From: Mactra quadrangularis
Taxonomy: Eukaryota; Mollusca; Bivalvia; Venerida; Mactridae
Direction of reading: 5' to 3'
DNA: 64,000 nt
Assembly: GCA_025267735.1 (NCBI GenBank)
Contig: CM046294.1
Coordinates: 47,236,070 to 47,300,069 of the forward strand
Of the stretch, positions 22,796 through 35,363 are shown piece after piece. The first letter of the stretch is position 1. Each line of letters opens with the position of its first letter. Below the pieces are notes generated by a model. The model saw only the letters and a list, made by a program, of their open reading frames with translations. It had not been told where the DNA came from and did no database searches. A program made the translations under genes and the position numbers.

Positions 22796-24427
22796 CCAAG
22801 GTTCACCCAATAGATCAGTTGGGATTTTCATATCTTAGTACACAGCATTAAAATTTCACCCTTGCTGTTGGAGATAAATTAAACTTAAATGAGACTTTCT
22901 TACTAAGACAATGTTACTGCAATAACTTCAACATTACTGCAACTCATATTATACTTCTGTTAATTCAAATTCGGCATCTCCATGGTGATATTGTCAAACA
23001 ATTGCAACAATACCCTATGCAAAGTTTCTACAAAGGATATATACTTAAAGAAAATCAATGTCAGCTATAGAGAAACTTTAAAGTCACTTTTTGGGAACAA
23101 ATTATTAAAATCTAAACAGTTGAAGACATCCTAAGAATATAGGAAGACCTCAGGAGACTAAGTTGTGTTATTCCCACAACTTATCTTAATTTGTTGCCAT
23201 GACTACACAATAATAGCAGTTTCAACCACCTTGCAACAATTGTTGCAGTCAGAGAGACTTGAGAATGTACAAGGCTTGATTATAATGAGATAGGTAATCA
23301 ACTGGTGAACTATAACAGTGAGCCAGATCCCCTGTACACCCCCCAAACAAAATTGAATAAAAGTTTTACTGACTAAAATATTTTGGGATAATACTAATAG
23401 TTATCCAACATCAAACTCGCTGGAATCTTATATATAACTGACTAGTCAAACTGCTAGTATATTGACACTACTGCCACCGAAGTTCCCTCCCCCCTTCCCC
23501 CCTATTGGTCATACATTGTAGCAAACAAATTTTGATTTTGAAATCTATCCTAACTTTCTTAAAGCTTGTTTTCTGGGAATGCATCGGACAAGTTACCAAA
23601 TAAGTATTAATGATAGATTGATAAATGCAAGACAAAATGAAGTTTAAACAAATAAATAAGAAACCTTATAACAATTAGAATGAATTTCCCCTCTTCAAGT
23701 TAAGATACTGTGATATAAAATATATAAATGCAAACAAATACAATAAAAAAATATCCAAGTCAAATACTGTCTATTACAGGATGATAAATGTGTATACAAA
23801 GGGTTGGTAGTTGGCTATATAACTAAGGTTAAATATCATGAAAGATGATATGTAATTTACATGCATTACAAATCCTCTTTCATGACTTCAACTACAGTAC
23901 AGTTCAAATAAAGTGACCACCTAAATTATATCTTAAAATTGTAACATAAAATAAATACTATATAATGTAATAAGACCAAAATGTCACTCAATCTTTGTGA
24001 GAAAATTCATATATCTTAATTTAATTCTTATGACAGGTTTTTATTCATTAATCCTTCCTATGATACAAAAGCACTAAACTTTAGGTGGTCCCAATACAAG
24101 AACATAGAAGTGTATAAATCTTTATTATCAGGTAATTTCTATATTTTCCACAGTGAGTACTACCTGGTTACATAATGTGAATTATTTCAGAGTGTACATT
24201 GTTCGTTTTTTGTGTCTCATCATGAATAATTTCACGATGAATGCGTTTGTTAAAATTATTGTCGTATTACACCCACGAGTTTCCAAAAGTGTATCTTATG
24301 ATTGAGTAAAGCTTCTTATGCACTATAATAGGTTTTAGTCAAGATATTTTTAATAAAAAATAGGCCGTCTGTACAAAAACAATGCATTCAGTCACCCTGA
24401 AATTATTCAAGCTTTGACTAGTTGAGA
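22796..24427. other. unassigned AT-rich spacer
   Basis: No gene. A C-rich stretch is at about 23484-23503. Confidence 0.4.
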
Positions 24428-25415
24428 AACAAGAGCTGTCAGAGGAGACAGCATGCTCGACTTAGTAAGTGTTTGTCACAGGAGATGTGGTTGATGATAA
24501 GGAACATACATATTTTAAAATTTGAAAATATAACCTTAACAAATTCAAAGAAAAAAAAAGAAATAAATAGAAAACTATAAGTTCAAGGGGGATAACTCTA
24601 AAAAAATGTATAAGGAGTTATGAATCTTGTCACATGAGATGTGGTTGATAATAAGGAACATATATCTAAAGTTTGAAGTCAATACCTGAAGAAATAAAAC
24701 AGTTGCAGTAAAAACAAACATTTTTTAAAGAAAACTCTAATTTCAAGGGGAGATAATTCTGAAAAAAAATATATTTGGAGTTATGAACCTTGTCACATGA
24801 GATGTGGTTGATAATAAGGAACATATATTTAAAGTCAATACCTAAAGAAATAAAACAGTTGCAGTAAAAACAAATATTTATTAAAGAAAACTATAAGTTC
24901 AAGGGGGATAACTTTGAAAATAATGTATACGGAGTTATGAACCTTGTCACATGAGATGTGGTTGATAATAAGGAACATATATTTAAAGTTTGAAATCAAT
25001 ACCTAAAAAGTAAAACAGTTGCAGTAAAAACAAACATTTTTTAAACAAAACTCTAAGTTCAAGGGGAGATAATTCTGAAAAAAATGCATTCAGAGTTATG
25101 GACCATGTCACATGAGATGTGGTTGATAGAAAGGAACATATATTTAAAGTTTGAAGTTAATATCTTAAGAAATAACAAAGATACAGAAGAAAGTATTTTA
25201 CTGCACAAAAACTTTAATCTGTGCACAAAAACTTCAATCAGTTCAAGGGGAGATAATTCTTGAAAAAAATGTGTTTGGAGTTATGGACCTTGTCACATGA
25301 GATGTGGTTGATAGTAAGGAACATATATTTAAAGTTTGAAGTTAATATCTTAAGAAATAACAAAGATATAGAAGAAAGTATTTTACTGCACAAAAACTTT
25401 AATCAGAAGTGTGGA

Positions 25416-25446
<31 letters not shown>

Positions 25447-25494
25447 GCTGGGGCGAGTAGGAGAGCTCTACATTACTTCGTAAAGTCGAGCTAA
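24428..25494 (+). mobile_element. family-B core-repeat element, copy 1
   Basis: The head AACAAGAGCT plus a hairpin (GCTGTC, AGAGGA, GACAGC) is followed by six units marked by GAGATGTGGTTGAT at 24482, 24636, 24799, 24953, 25114 and 25299 (154-185 bp apart). A GGACGC/CGACGC run (25413-25448) and the tail GTAAAGTCGAGCTAA close it. GCTCGACTT (24455) and AAGTCGAGC (25483) form a 9-bp terminal inverted repeat. The pattern recalls bivalve pearl/Helitron-like elements; this placement is inference. Confidence 0.75.
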
Positions 25495-25499
25495 AAACG

Positions 25500-26183
25500 G
25501 ACGATACATAACTATTGCAAAAAAATCCTATCACTTTGCACTGAGAGAATTAAAGTTGTCATGAAATTACACATCTTGATAATTTTAAGTAATATTCAAT
25601 CAGACATAATAGATTAATACACTAAAAATACTGTAGCCAAAAAAAACCTGTTAGTTTTCTAGAACTCATACCTGAATACCAGCTTCTCATCTTTCCTGTA
25701 GAATGTTAGTAGCTAGTTTACTTATAACATATCTGTCATAACAATTGTTAGTCAAATACTTCAATTTTAGTTTATACATGTATATATATATATATATTTT
25801 TTTTTTTTAATGGAACAGATACTTTATTCTAACATAGGCACGTGCGTTTTCACTCTTCATGTGACGTCATCTATGCTTTATTATTCAACAAAATATAGCT
25901 CGTGACGGCTGTTGAAATTTTACTCCCCACGTTAAATGCGCAAAGCCGAAAATGGCGGCCGAGTTTATAAGGGTTGGCTTTTTACAAGTGGTTTCTATTC
26001 TATAATTAAGATTTTAATATTTCTTGTTCGGAATAAGAAACACCTATCTGTGAGAATTGTGTAAATAAATGCTTTTTTCGGCCTTTGCACTGGGGTGGAT
26101 TTCAACAGCACGACGTTTCTGACAGTTAAAAATAGTTCTATAAATATATCTTTTCTACGGATGTATTTTACGATGTTAGAATC
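25500..26183. other. spacer with TA/T microsatellite and a CRE-like site
   Basis: TATATATA followed by a T run is at about 25781-25808. TGACGTCA is at 25862-25869 and a CACGTG E-box near 25840. CpG density rises at 25840-25960. No gene recognised; possibly the outer part of a transposon around the palindrome at 26184. Confidence 0.4.
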
Positions 26184-26353
26184 GAAATAACTTACAGTTG
26201 TCTATATTTTGTTGTCTAATAAAATATAGGCACTCGTTTGATGCGCTTATTAAATCACTCGTGCTAAAGCACTTGTGATTTAATCATACGCGCATCACAA
26301 CTCGTGTCTATATTTTATTAGACAACAAAATATAGACAACTGTAAGTTATTTC
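26184..26353. repeat. 170-bp near-perfect palindrome (foldback MITE)
   Basis: The left arm (83 bp) and right arm (87 bp) are reverse complements. The outer ~47 bp (GAAATAACTTACAGTTGTCT and onward) are almost perfect, the inner part is weaker, and the apex is GTGCTAAAGCAC at 26261-26272. The single-stranded form would fold into one long hairpin. Confidence 0.85.
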
Positions 26354-26377
26354 TTAATTAAAGGGCTTGAACAATAC

Positions 26378-26600
26378 TCATCACCCAATAATTTAATTTA
26401 GCTTCATGGTGAAACAAATTCTTGTAACTTAAATTAATCACTTTCAAGTCCACTTCCTGGTTCCCCAGTACTGAGCTAGAAGGATAAAGTTTCTTACTCA
26501 GGGAAACAACAGGGTATGTTTTGATGGGATTTGAACCAACACAGAGCTGACTATCCAATGATTACCAATCCAAAGTTATAACTGCTAAAACAGTTCCAGT
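26378..26600 (-). mobile_element. old tRNA-derived SINE remnant, family C
   Basis: On the minus strand, a box B-like GGTTCAAATCCCATCAAAAC is followed by CCCTGTTGTTTCCCTGAGTAAGAAACTTTATCC, which resembles the conserved core of widespread invertebrate SINEs. Box A is degenerate. The 66-residue frame here is an artefact of the SINE. Confidence 0.5.
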
Positions 26601-26609
26601 TCCTAAATA

Positions 26610-27968
26610 TTTTAATAAAGTTGATGGATCACTAATAATGTCTTCACATCTTCAATACATGATTTCGGAAAGTCAAAATAGATTTTGTTAAACATCCCAA
26701 AAGCGGCATAAAATATTAGCCGCCTTTGACCACAAAAATCATTAAATTTAAGCATTGTATTTTTTCTAAGAATTATAATAATCTGATGTAAAACATCACA
26801 CAAATGACCAAGAATCTACACACAGACAGATTTACTAGTTAATATTGACAAAATAAATTATTTTTAAACCCAGTGTCTTCCCACTAACCCTAATTTCTGG
26901 GTAGGTGAAACCAGAAACCTTACTCTGTAAAGGCCTAAAACAATGTATACTAAAGAATAGCTAAAGTGAAGAAAAGGTTGATGATAAAACAAAACCAATA
27001 AGTTAATCATAGTTATACCGAGATGCTTTTCTTCTAGAAGCTTGATCACCAGGGTATAACAATGAAGGTTTATGTACTAATATAGATAATAATAATAATA
27101 GAAATGAACTATACAACACAGGACTCAACATTAAATCTCATCAGCGCCCCCCCCCCCCCCTTAAATTGTATTGAATTCCAGAAATTCGGAATTATTTAAG
27201 AAAATTTACCTAACAATTTTGTTTTTTATTTTGATTGAGGATTCTAAAACCTATGCGCATGCGGACGCTTAACAAATTCCTATATGGCATGGCCTTACAA
27301 GTATTAATAAGTTACCCAAACCTAAATATATAGGTTGTCAGGGGCAATCGGAAGACCTTAATATTGAGCCCTGTAACAAAAACTGTCTTACACACCAATT
27401 TACACAATTTGTTTTCATGATATACTAATAATTGATATTTTTATGACAAGAGTTTGATATTTTCAAAAGCCAAAGATAACAAAGTCAATTCTTGTAAACA
27501 GTGTGTTCCATGACAGTTTTTCACATTTAACATGCAAGTTATTTTGGATTGTACTAAGTTTAAAAGACTCCTTTCCCAAGACATTCACTCATGTATATGC
27601 TGTACTGTTAAATTATTTTTGATATAGCCAAAAAGGTAGAATTATCTGTAACTCTTTGAACACAAAATGTTATCATTTTTATACCTAAAAATCAAGATTT
27701 AAGTTAAGCATCTAAACTATGGAGCAAAACATTTTAGAATATAAGTTCAATATTGAATCTCATAAAATCATATAAAATGGTGAATTGGTTTGCAATGAAG
27801 ATTGTTCAGTAATTTATCAACAACCAAAGATCTGATCTAATAGACACAATTACAAAATTCTGAAACAAACTAATGTCAGCATATAGACTTATACAAGTAA
27901 ATTGGGTAAAAAGTCATAGACATTATACTGAGGTGTGGAAATGCCAACATTTTCTACCACTGACTATG
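26610..27968. other. unassigned AT-rich spacer
   Basis: No gene recognised. A C run is at about 27147-27160. Confidence 0.4.
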
Positions 27969-29007
27969 AACAAGAGCTGTCAGAGGAGACAGCATGCTCG
28001 ACTTAGTAAGTGTTTGTCACAGGAGATGTGGTTGATGATAAGGAACATACATATTTTAAAATTTGAAAATATAACCTTAACAAATTCAAAGAAAAAAAAA
28101 ATAGAAAACTATAAGTTCAAGGGGGATAACTCTGAACAAATGTATAAGGAGTTATGAATCTTGTCACATGAGATGTGGTTGATAATAAGGAACATATATC
28201 TAAAGTTTGAAGTCAATACCTGAAGAAATAAAACAGTTGCAGTAAAAACAAACATTTTTTAAAGAAAACTCTAATTTCAAGGGGAGATAATTCTGAAAAA
28301 ATATATTTGGAGTTATGAACCTTGTCACATGAGATGTGGTTGATAATAAGGAACATATATTTAAAGTCAATACCAAAAGAAATAAAACAGTTGCAGTAAA
28401 AACAAATATTTATTAAAGAAAACTATAAGTTCAAGGGGGATAACTTTGAAAATAATGTATACTGAGTTATGAACCTTGTCACATGAGATGTGGTTAATAA
28501 TAAGGAACATATATTTAAAGTTTGAAATCAATACCTAAAGAAATAAAACAGTTGCAGTAAAAACAAACATTTTTTAAAGAAAATTCTAAGTTCAAGGGGA
28601 GATAATTCTGAAAAAAATGCATTCGGAGTTATGGACAATGTCACGTGAGATGTGGTTGATAGAAAGGAACATATATTTAAAGTTTGAAGTTAATATCTTA
28701 AGAAATAACAAAGATACAGAAGAAAGTATTTTACTGCACAAAAACTTTAATCTGTGCACAAAAACTTCAATCAGTTCAAGGGGAGATAATTAAAAAAAAA
28801 TGTGTTTGGAGTTATGGACCTTGTTACATGAGATGTGGTTGATAGTAAGGAACATATATTTAAAGTTTGAAGTTAATATCTTAAGAAATAACAAAGATAT
28901 AGAAGAAAGTATTTTACTGCACAAAAACTTTAATCAGAAATGTGGACGCGGACGCCGACGCCGGGGCGAGTAGGAGAGCTCTACATTACTTCGTAAAGTC
29001 GAGCTAA
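27969..29007 (+). mobile_element. family-B core-repeat element, copy 2
   Basis: Nearly identical to 24428-25494 in head, unit order and tail, in the same orientation and 3.54 kb downstream. Units are marked at 28023, 28170, 28331, 28485, 28647 and 28830. The GGACGC run is shorter. Flanking DNA differs from that of copy 1, which favours two insertions over a segmental duplication. Confidence 0.75.
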
Positions 29008-29025
29008 TAAATGAAACAAACATCC

Positions 29026-29604
29026 CTAAAGCCTGTTTCACATCAGCCGTGCGATTTTTTAGTCGTACGATTTTTACTGCGAACCAAATCGCAGCCGCCG
29101 CAGATACATCAAACTTTCCGTGCAATCGCCGTACGACGCTCTCACGAGCCGAAGGTTGTTCATCGCACGTGTTTACGCACGACTGCCGTGCGATAATCGC
29201 GAGGCTGTCGTACAAACACTAACGACTGTTGTAAGACTGTCCATGATTTCGAAAAGTTTCGTACCTGATCTGTATGTCAATCGCACGACAAACGCAAACT
29301 TGTACGAAAGTCGTACGATATTCATGCGAACGCCTAATTCTTTAACTGACGTGCGACTGTCTCAAGAATGACAAACGGTTGTCTTACGGCAGTCGCACGA
29401 CTGTCTTGCGGGTTCCAAAAATCCAAAATTGGCAACGAGATCGCAAGAAAAATAAACAAGTTGAAAATTTGACTTGCGACGTCTACAACGATGCGATCAT
29501 CTGAAAAAACGCACGCTGTCTTGCGGCGTTTGTACGAAGTTCTGCGATATTTCAGACAATGTTGTCGTAAGGCTGCCGTAATCGTGATGTGAAATAGGCT
29601 TTAG
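29026..29604. mobile_element. CpG-rich terminal-inverted-repeat element, 579 bp
   Basis: The ends CTAAAGCCTGTTTCACATCA and (inverted) CTAAAGCCTATTTCACATCA are flanked by TCC (29023-29025, 29605-29607), a 3-bp target duplication. The interior is dense in CpG with many TCGTACGA, CGTGCGAT and TTGCGAC motifs in both orientations, very unlike the AT-rich surroundings. Three short overlapping frames here are by-products of the motif repeats. A 3-bp duplication hints at a PIF/Harbinger-type element, but this is uncertain. Confidence 0.75.
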
Positions 29605-29609
29605 TCCCA

Positions 29610-31034
29610 AGTTCAATGTTCAATTTAAACTTTAAAACTGTTTTTTTTTCAATATAAAATGATAACTGTCAAAATACACCTCTATGCCTTAAAATGGATA
29701 CAATTACAATTAATTCCAAAACAAATCAAAAGCAAAATTGAATTTTTCAAAGCAAACTGTGTCAGAGTAATTGAACAATGGCATTCCATACCCCTTCCTA
29801 AATGCATCATACTTTTCCTCCAACTTTAATAAATATAGCTTGTTCATATTGACCAGAGACAAATGAATACAAAAACTAATTCTTCAGTGAAAACCCTATG
29901 GCTAACTTATCTAAGGTGATATTGATATTGTAAACATAGTCTAAGGTCAATGTGAGTGAGCTATAAAACATTAATGTCCTGATAGAAATAATTATAGTAA
30001 ATCATTTCAATATATTCTTTAAACTTGTAAGAAATATAACTCGAGTTCACGAGTACACTTTACAGTGACAAACACAAATATCAAATTAATTCTACAATAA
30101 AATAAATACTAGACAATGGATAGCAAGAACTTATGCTACTTGCACGTGCATATGTGAATGTATATGTGTTTTTGATCAAAAATTGAAATGAGTTCAAATG
30201 GCCCGGTTGTTCAGAAACTACAATGAAGATATATAGCGTAAACGAGGAAAAGTAGATGATCTAAATATGGACTTTTTCTCTTTCTTTTACATTAGTTATC
30301 ATTGAAACTATGCTTAAGTTGAATCTAAAATCCAAAACATCAACTTAAATGTGACATGATATACAAAACTAAAATGGGAGAACCATTTTACCTCTGCTAA
30401 TCTGTAAAATCAGTACAAACACATTTTTCAGAAATCACTGATTTTTGTACTAAAGAAAATGACTAGAGAAAAAGTCCTATCTATATTATAATAACTATTG
30501 CTGACTAATCTAGCCAACTACCAGACTTCAATAAAATGAATGCTAGCCAGTTTTACACCAAACCATGAAAACTTGCAACATGAACCAGAACTCTCGTGCC
30601 ATTACCTTAAACTATACATTTACATATAGACTTACATGAGTAGACAACAATTACAGTTCCAGTTAACTTGCAAGTTTTCATATATTGGAATGGTAAAAAA
30701 TTGCCAACAGATATTTCAATGAAGTCAGATTTGTGGGAAAAATGATCACTTTAGATATCTAAACTATCCTTTAAATATAGTAAAGTAACCATTTTGAAAA
30801 TGGGGTCAACATTTATCACTATGTAAAGACAGCATTGACTTGGCAAAAAACTAGAAGTAAATGTAAAGATCTTAGCGTGTTTTTCTTTTCTGTCACTGTG
30901 CTGGTCCAATCAAAGTGGTCTTCCATCACTCTCCTTCAAGACATCCAGTGAATTATGTTCCTTTGAAAGATTGTAAACTGCTTGTTATGACATCATTTCG
31001 TTAAAATCCTGAAAAACAATTGATTATTTATAAA
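29610..31034. other. unassigned AT-rich spacer
   Basis: No firm gene. On the minus strand an acceptor-like TTGTTTTTCAG precedes 31010-30985 and leads into a short frame ending in a stop; it could be a terminal exon but nothing else supports it. Confidence 0.35.
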
Positions 31035-33190
31035 CAAGAGCTCCGCTGGGCGGGGCATTATACGCCCGTGTGCAGTCCATGCTGTGTTCTATCTCATATG
31101 AAGTCCCTGTGACCTTGACCAATGACCCCGGGATCTCAGAATAGGTCCCATCCTTAACTGGAAGGCTATCCAAAGCAAAGATTTTGAAACCTAGGTACAG
31201 CCATGGTTGAGTTATCACCGACACAAAGTTTTCCCATACAAACTTCCAGTGACCTTGACCCTGGGGCCTCAGAACCAAAAATACCAAAGGGCTATCAACA
31301 CATTACATCTTGACAAATGGGCTGATTCACATAAAATTTGGTTAACCTAGGTACAATCATTGTTTAGTTATTGTTCGGACAAGGGTTTTCCATATGATGC
31401 CCCTGTGACCTTGACCTTTGACCCAGTTTTGACCCAAAACCAATTGGGAACATCCTTGACACATGGGCTACCCTCACATAAAATTTGGTGAACTAAATTC
31501 ATGTTACTTATTAAATATAGCATTATTTCCATTGTTTGCCATTTTGACTTTATTAACATATTTATTGAACATTTGAAGTCACTGCTTGGTAATTTGATAT
31601 CTTCTGGATGATGGTTTAAACTTGACCCAGGGGCCCCAAAACCAATAGGGAACATCCTTGACCCATGGGCTACTCTCACATGAAATTTGGTGAACCTAGG
31701 CGCAGTCATTGTTGAGTTACTACACGGACAATGTTTTTCAATATGATGCCCCTGTGACCTTGACCTTTGACCCAGGGGCCCCAAAACCTATAGGAGATAA
31801 CCTTGACACTTGGGCTACTCTCACATAAAAATTTGTGAACCTAGGTACATTGGTGGTTCAGTTATTGTCTGGACTAGGTTTTTCGATATGATGCCTCTGT
31901 GACCTTGACCTTTGGGCCTGGTGCACCAAAACCTATTGGGAACATCCTTGACACAAGGGCTACATTCACATAAAATTTTGTGAACCTAGGTACAGTCGTT
32001 GATGAGTTATTGTCCGAACAAGGTTTTTCAATATGATGCCCCTGTGACCTTGACCTTTGACCTAGGAGCCCCAAAACCAATAGGGCATATCCTTAACACA
32101 AGGGCTACCCTCACATAAAATTTGGTGAACCTAGGTACATTGGTGGTTCAGTTATTGCCTGGACAAGTGTTTCATTGTTTGCCATTTTGACTTTATCAAC
32201 ATATTGATTGAACATTTGAAGTCACAGCTTGGTAATTTGATATCTTCTGGTTGAAGGTTTAAACTCAACCTGTTTCCTCAAAACTGATAAGGTATATCCC
32301 TGACACATGGGCTACTCTCACATGAAATTTGGTGAACCTAGGTACACTCATTGTTGAGTTATTACCCGGACAATGTTTTTCAATATGATGCCACTGTGAC
32401 CTTGACCTTTGACCCAGGGGCCCCAAAATCAATAGGGCATATCCTTGACACATGGGCTACTCTCAGATAAAATTTGGTGAACCTAGGTACATTGGTGGTT
32501 CAGTTATTGCCCGGACAAAGTTTTTCCATATTATGCCACTGTGACCTTGACCTTTGAACCTGGGGCCCCATAAACCTATAGGGCACATCCTTGACACATG
32601 GGCTACCTTCACATAAAATTTGGTGAACCTAGGTACAGTCGTTGTTGAGTTATGGTCCGGACAAGGTTTTTCAATATGATGTCCCTGTGACCTTGACCTT
32701 TGACCCAGGGGCCCCAAAACCGATCGGGGACATCCTTTACACATGGGCTACTCTCACATAAAATTTGGTGAACCTAGGTAGATTGGTTGTTAAGTTATTG
32801 TCAGGACAAGTTTTTTTCCCATATGATGCCACTGTGACCTTGACCTTTGACCCAGGGGCCCCAAAACCAATAGGGAACATCTTTGACACATGGGCTACTT
32901 TTACATTAAATTTGGTGAACCTAGGTACATTGGTGGTTCAGTTATTGTCCGGACAAGTTTTACCTATTTTAAGTCCCAGTGACCTTGACCTTTAACCCTG
33001 GGGTCTCAAAATCAATAGGGAACCTCCTCCACCCAAGGGCTATCCACACATAAAATTTGAGGAACCTAGGTATATCCTTTCTTAAGTTATCATCCGGACA
33101 AGCAATTGTCCACGGACGGACAGACGGACAGACGGACAGACGGACAACAGCATAACATAATACGACCGTTTTTTCAAAACGGGCGTATAA
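31035..33190 (+). mobile_element. family-A core-repeat element with nuclear-receptor-like half-sites
   Basis: The head AACAAGAGCT plus a hairpin (GCTCCGC/GCGGGGC) is followed by TTATACGCCCGT (31058-31069), which is inverted at the other end (33179-33190). The body has eleven units carrying TGACCTTGACCTTTGACC or variants, at 31110, 31250, 31406, 31755, 31900, 32045, 32397, 32542, 32688, 32835 and 32980. Spacing is mostly 145-147 bp, with two ~350-bp gaps that hold a shared extra ~200-bp block. A GGACAGAC microsatellite (33113-33145) and a 7-bp hairpin (33166-33182) precede the end. Frames on both strands are repeat by-products. Confidence 0.8.
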
Positions 33191-33212
33191 AAAAATAAAG
33201 GTTTGACCTTTA

Positions 33213-35274
33213 CTTGAGAGGGGGTCTGGAGGTAGTTTCGACGACATAGGGCCTTTTTAATTGAATGCTTGAATTATGCTTTATAAGACAAGGGCAGTTC
33301 ACGGTAAATTATTTCCAGTCCGAGTAATATTTTTTACTTATGTTGAAAAGATAAAAAAATACTTATGGCTATATAACTACGGTGGAAAAATTTTTTTCTA
33401 AAAAAAAAATAATTATAAGTCGTTCAGACTAATTGCCCTATTAGGTAAAAAAAACGAAAATCAAACTTAAATTTACGATATTTATTAGTATTTAGTGTGA
33501 CAAGTCTCATTATGCAACAGATAATTTTATAACTAGTGCTTCCATAACTGTGTAAGAATGTTGGCCTCATTTAAATAAATCGAATAAAAGACGCAGCCTA
33601 TTTTCGGAAAAACACTAAAAATCATTTGCCGTCGAATAAAATATTTTTGCAATAATCCTATACTCTTACTAAGATCGAACGGTCAAAACAGGGTTTTAAA
33701 CCAGACCGGATGAAGGTTAATTGTTCTATTTGTATTACCTCATACATAATAATCGGATTATAATCGGTTGATTGTACTCGCAAACAACTATACCATGGCT
33801 AATTATTGATTTTTAGAGCCTGTCACGACTAATTGATAAGATAATGTAGCAATTTCCTTTGTATTTATAAGACACGGACCATTGCAATTATTTCAATATA
33901 CATGACCGTGGTGACCGCTTAGGTAATATTCGTTGGTGCGAAATACACAACAAGATCAAACTATCGCTTAACTTTTAACTTAATGTGCATTTTCTTAAGT
34001 TCTGTAATTATTGATTAGCAAACGGCAAAAGAAGTGTCTAAATTAACTGCTCTGATTGGCTTTCTTGATCATAAAGGGACTGCTTAGTTATGTTGCTATC
34101 GGCAACGTGATAAAGTGTATTCGATAACGTTGACATGTGTATTATGTATTACGACAGACAATGACACGCTCTGATAAATTTTGTCAATACAGTCCACCCC
34201 CTCCTAACGGCCACCCCTCTTAAGCAGTCACCCCCTGTAAGCGGCCAGCTCATGCCGCGACCGTCGGAAAACGCTCTATAATGCACCCCTATTAAGCGGT
34301 CACCCCGTTCTCCAGCCAACGGCCAGCCATTTTGCATTCCAAACCAAATTTTTCCCTCGCGTAAGCGGCCACGTGCATGAGAGTCTGACCGTTATGTATA
34401 TTGACAAAATTTATCAGAGCGTGACATTATTGCAATGACCCGTGTCTTTTAAATACAAAGGAAATCGCTTCGTTATTTTATCAATTAGTCGTGACAGGCT
34501 CTAAAAATCAATAATTAGCTATCTTATAGTTGTAAGCGTGTATAATCAAATGAGTGACACAGATTATAATCTGATCATTATGTTTTACGTAGTAAACAAT
34601 GAACAATTTAACCTATATCCGGTCTTGTTTAAAACCAATACTGACCGTCCAATCTTCTAAAGAGGGATGAATTATTGCCAAAACATTTTATGTGACGGAA
34701 AATAATTTTAGTGTGTATATAGAACATGTTTATTGCATGTGAAGATGTACCTTTGAAAAAGTACGATCATCCGAAACTATTTGTTCATAAGGAAATAATT
34801 TTCATAATTAATATTTTTAAACAAAGAAAGGTCAAAATTGAGGACGTTAAAATGCATTTTCCGAAAATAGGCTGCGTTCTACATTCGAATTATTTAAACG
34901 AGGCCAACAATGATATACCGTTTTCAAAGTACTAGTTATTAAATTATTTGTTGGTTAATAATACTTTTATCACATTTCAGACATATTATTTGCATAAATT
35001 TCACAGTTTCATTTTCGTATTTTTTAACTATTACGGCATTTAGTCTGCAGGACTAAATTACCGATTTTTTCTCTCAACTTGGTCGTACATATATCAGCAA
35101 ATAGTAAGTTTTTATCTATTCAACAGAAGTAAAGAATATTACACAGAATGAAAATAATTTACCCTCTATTGCGTGACCTTGTCTTGTAAAGCATTAAACA
35201 AACATACAACTTCAATTAAAACAACTCTATTTCATTAAAACTTTATCTCCAGACCCCCCCCCTCTCTCTCAATG
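33213..35274. mobile_element. ~2-kb imperfect palindromic (foldback) element
   Basis: Arms run inward from GAGAGGGGGTCTGGAG (33215) and its inverse (about 35250-35265) to a central GTCAATA/TATTGAC. Long stretches such as TTTAGAGCCTGTCACGACTA (33812) and its inverse (34478) match almost perfectly. The left arm has about 260 bp (33895-34155) absent from the right arm, and the right arm has about 140 bp extra (about 34690-34830). The apex is interrupted by 34190-34396. The 69-residue frame at 34726 lies in the arm and has no recognised homology. Confidence 0.7.
34190..34396 (+). mobile_element. TA-flanked 207-bp element at the palindrome apex
   Basis: It starts CAGTCCACCCCC, ends CTGACCGTTATG, and is bounded by TA on both sides. 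It contains repeated TTAAGCGGTCACCCC-type blocks. Without it the apex would read GTCAATATATTGAC, a perfect palindrome. An inverted second copy lies at 35364-35562. Confidence 0.75.
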
Positions 35275-35276
35275 CC

Positions 35277-35359
35277 AAACCCTCTCTTAAGTGGTCACCC
35301 CGCTTAAGCAGCCAATTTGGCTGTTTCCCTTGGCTGGCTGCTTAAGAGGGGTTGGACTG
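35277..35359. mobile_element. palindromic micro-MITE, copy 2
   Basis: AAACCCTCTCTTAAG and CTTAAGAGGGGTT are inverted ends, with GGTCACC and paired TTAAGCAGCC / GGCTGCTTAA inside. Same block order as 8727-8815, and the right end runs into GGACTG as in the larger element beside it. Confidence 0.65.
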
Positions 35360-35363
35360 TATA

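Noticed and set aside
28934..29371. Overlapping frames in the CpG-rich element
   Set aside because: Absence of stops is due to GC-rich palindromic motifs; frames on both strands are equally open.
31024..33247. Several 60-140-residue frames with repeated GQRSRSQGHH-like blocks
   Set aside because: They run antisense through the family-A array and repeat with the ~145-bp unit; stops interrupt each and unit drift is not codon-like.
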